A stretch of DNA of 64,000 nucleotides from Bufo bufo (Eukaryota > Chordata > Amphibia > Anura > Bufonidae). The notes under the pieces are model-generated. The model was given only the letters and a program-made list of their open reading frames with translations. It made no database searches and was not told where the DNA came from. The stretch is from contig NC_053397.1 of assembly GCF_905171765.1 (NCBI RefSeq), forward strand, positions 111,245,295-111,309,294, in the 5' to 3' direction. The translations under genes and the position numbers were made by a program. How positions within the stretch are numbered: position 1 is the stretch's first letter; the number at the start of each line of letters is the position of its first letter. Positions 63,732 to 64,000 of this stretch are shown here, piece after piece.

Positions 63732-64000
63732 TGTCATGCCCTGCTCAGGTTATGTGCGGAGGTCTGCCAGGCTAGCAGCACATGTGTAGTTTGTTTTGTT
63801 TTGAGTTGGGATTTGGGCTGTATCCGCCTCCTTCCAGGTGCACTTGGTGGGGTCGTTTGTATGAGTTTAAATTACTCCCTTTCCCAGTGTCCTGTGCGGG
63901 TTATAGCTTCTATCTTGCTCTGAGGAAGGAAGGAAGGAAGGAAGGAATTGCTGTTTCTGCTCAGCTACAGATAAGTTGGTTTTGTTTCTCTCTGGTGTTC
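63732..64000 (+). mobile_element. possible LTR start, cut by window end
   Basis: The hAT-3 118-bp array breaks off abruptly at TACATACAG and new sequence begins TGTCATGCCCTGCTCAGG, an LTR-type start. A (GGAA)n run lies at about 63,920-63,948. No coding content or paired end is in view. Confidence 0.4.

Overview
This is a gene-poor, transposon-saturated vertebrate window, most likely from an anuran amphibian. The reasons are the mix of repeats (several Tc1-like families, TTAA-target elements, BED-finger hAT elements, chromodomain Gypsy, BEL/Pao, CR1-like LINE, many Penelope-like elements) and the lack of any bacterial-type operon or recognisable host gene. Nearly every long reading frame is a transposon protein or a broken remnant of one. 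Nothing here is clearly a host protein-coding gene. Layout: 1-1,795 holds a small tandem array that resembles U2 snRNA on the minus strand, plus an acidic coding-like fragment. 1,796-3,800 holds a BEL/Pao remnant with its LTR and a Gypsy-like integrase remnant. 3,895-5,593 is a CR1-like LINE (minus) interrupted by a palindromic MITE. 5,594-6,420 holds LTR-like pieces. 6,665-7,756 is a non-autonomous hAT with an exact 8-bp target duplication. 7,765-10,990 is mostly unassigned. From 10,990 to the end the window is one deep stack of nested insertions. An old retrovirus-like gag-pro-pol remnant (10,990-11,694, resuming at 51,333-51,632) was entered by hAT-1 (11,695-17,396, duplication GATGTCAC). 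A chromodomain Gypsy element (17,402-51,324, duplication GATGT) then landed in the right copy of that duplication. The Gypsy gag was entered by a Penelope-like fragment (22,194-50,363), which received a Tc1 element and then hAT-2 (24,531-50,314). hAT-2 cut a hammerhead ribozyme in two. Inside hAT-2 sit three more Tc1 elements, three TTAA-target elements, and a Penelope-like element with 758-bp direct repeats (PLE-A, 37,976-49,833). PLE-A carries a 6.2-kb head-to-head Penelope dimer (PLE-B). The retrovirus-like pol remnant is cut again at 51,633 by hAT-3, whose right end lies outside the window. hAT-3 contains 185-bp and 118-bp tandem arrays and another nest (PLE-D, with PLE-C, two Tc1 elements and PLE-E inside). 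The most interesting theme is the Penelope-like set. Five of the six copies (all but PLE-C) contain a complete, split or degenerate hammerhead-ribozyme core, mostly ending in GAAACGCGTC. Four (B, C, D, E) are organised as inverted repeats. Three (B, D, E) carry an unshared tail of about 80-87 bp at one end and 15-16-bp target duplications. PLE-D and PLE-E have no recognisable coding capacity and look like a non-autonomous, palindromic, ribozyme-bearing class. All coordinates and motifs were read by eye. Family names rest on recognised motifs, not on a database search.
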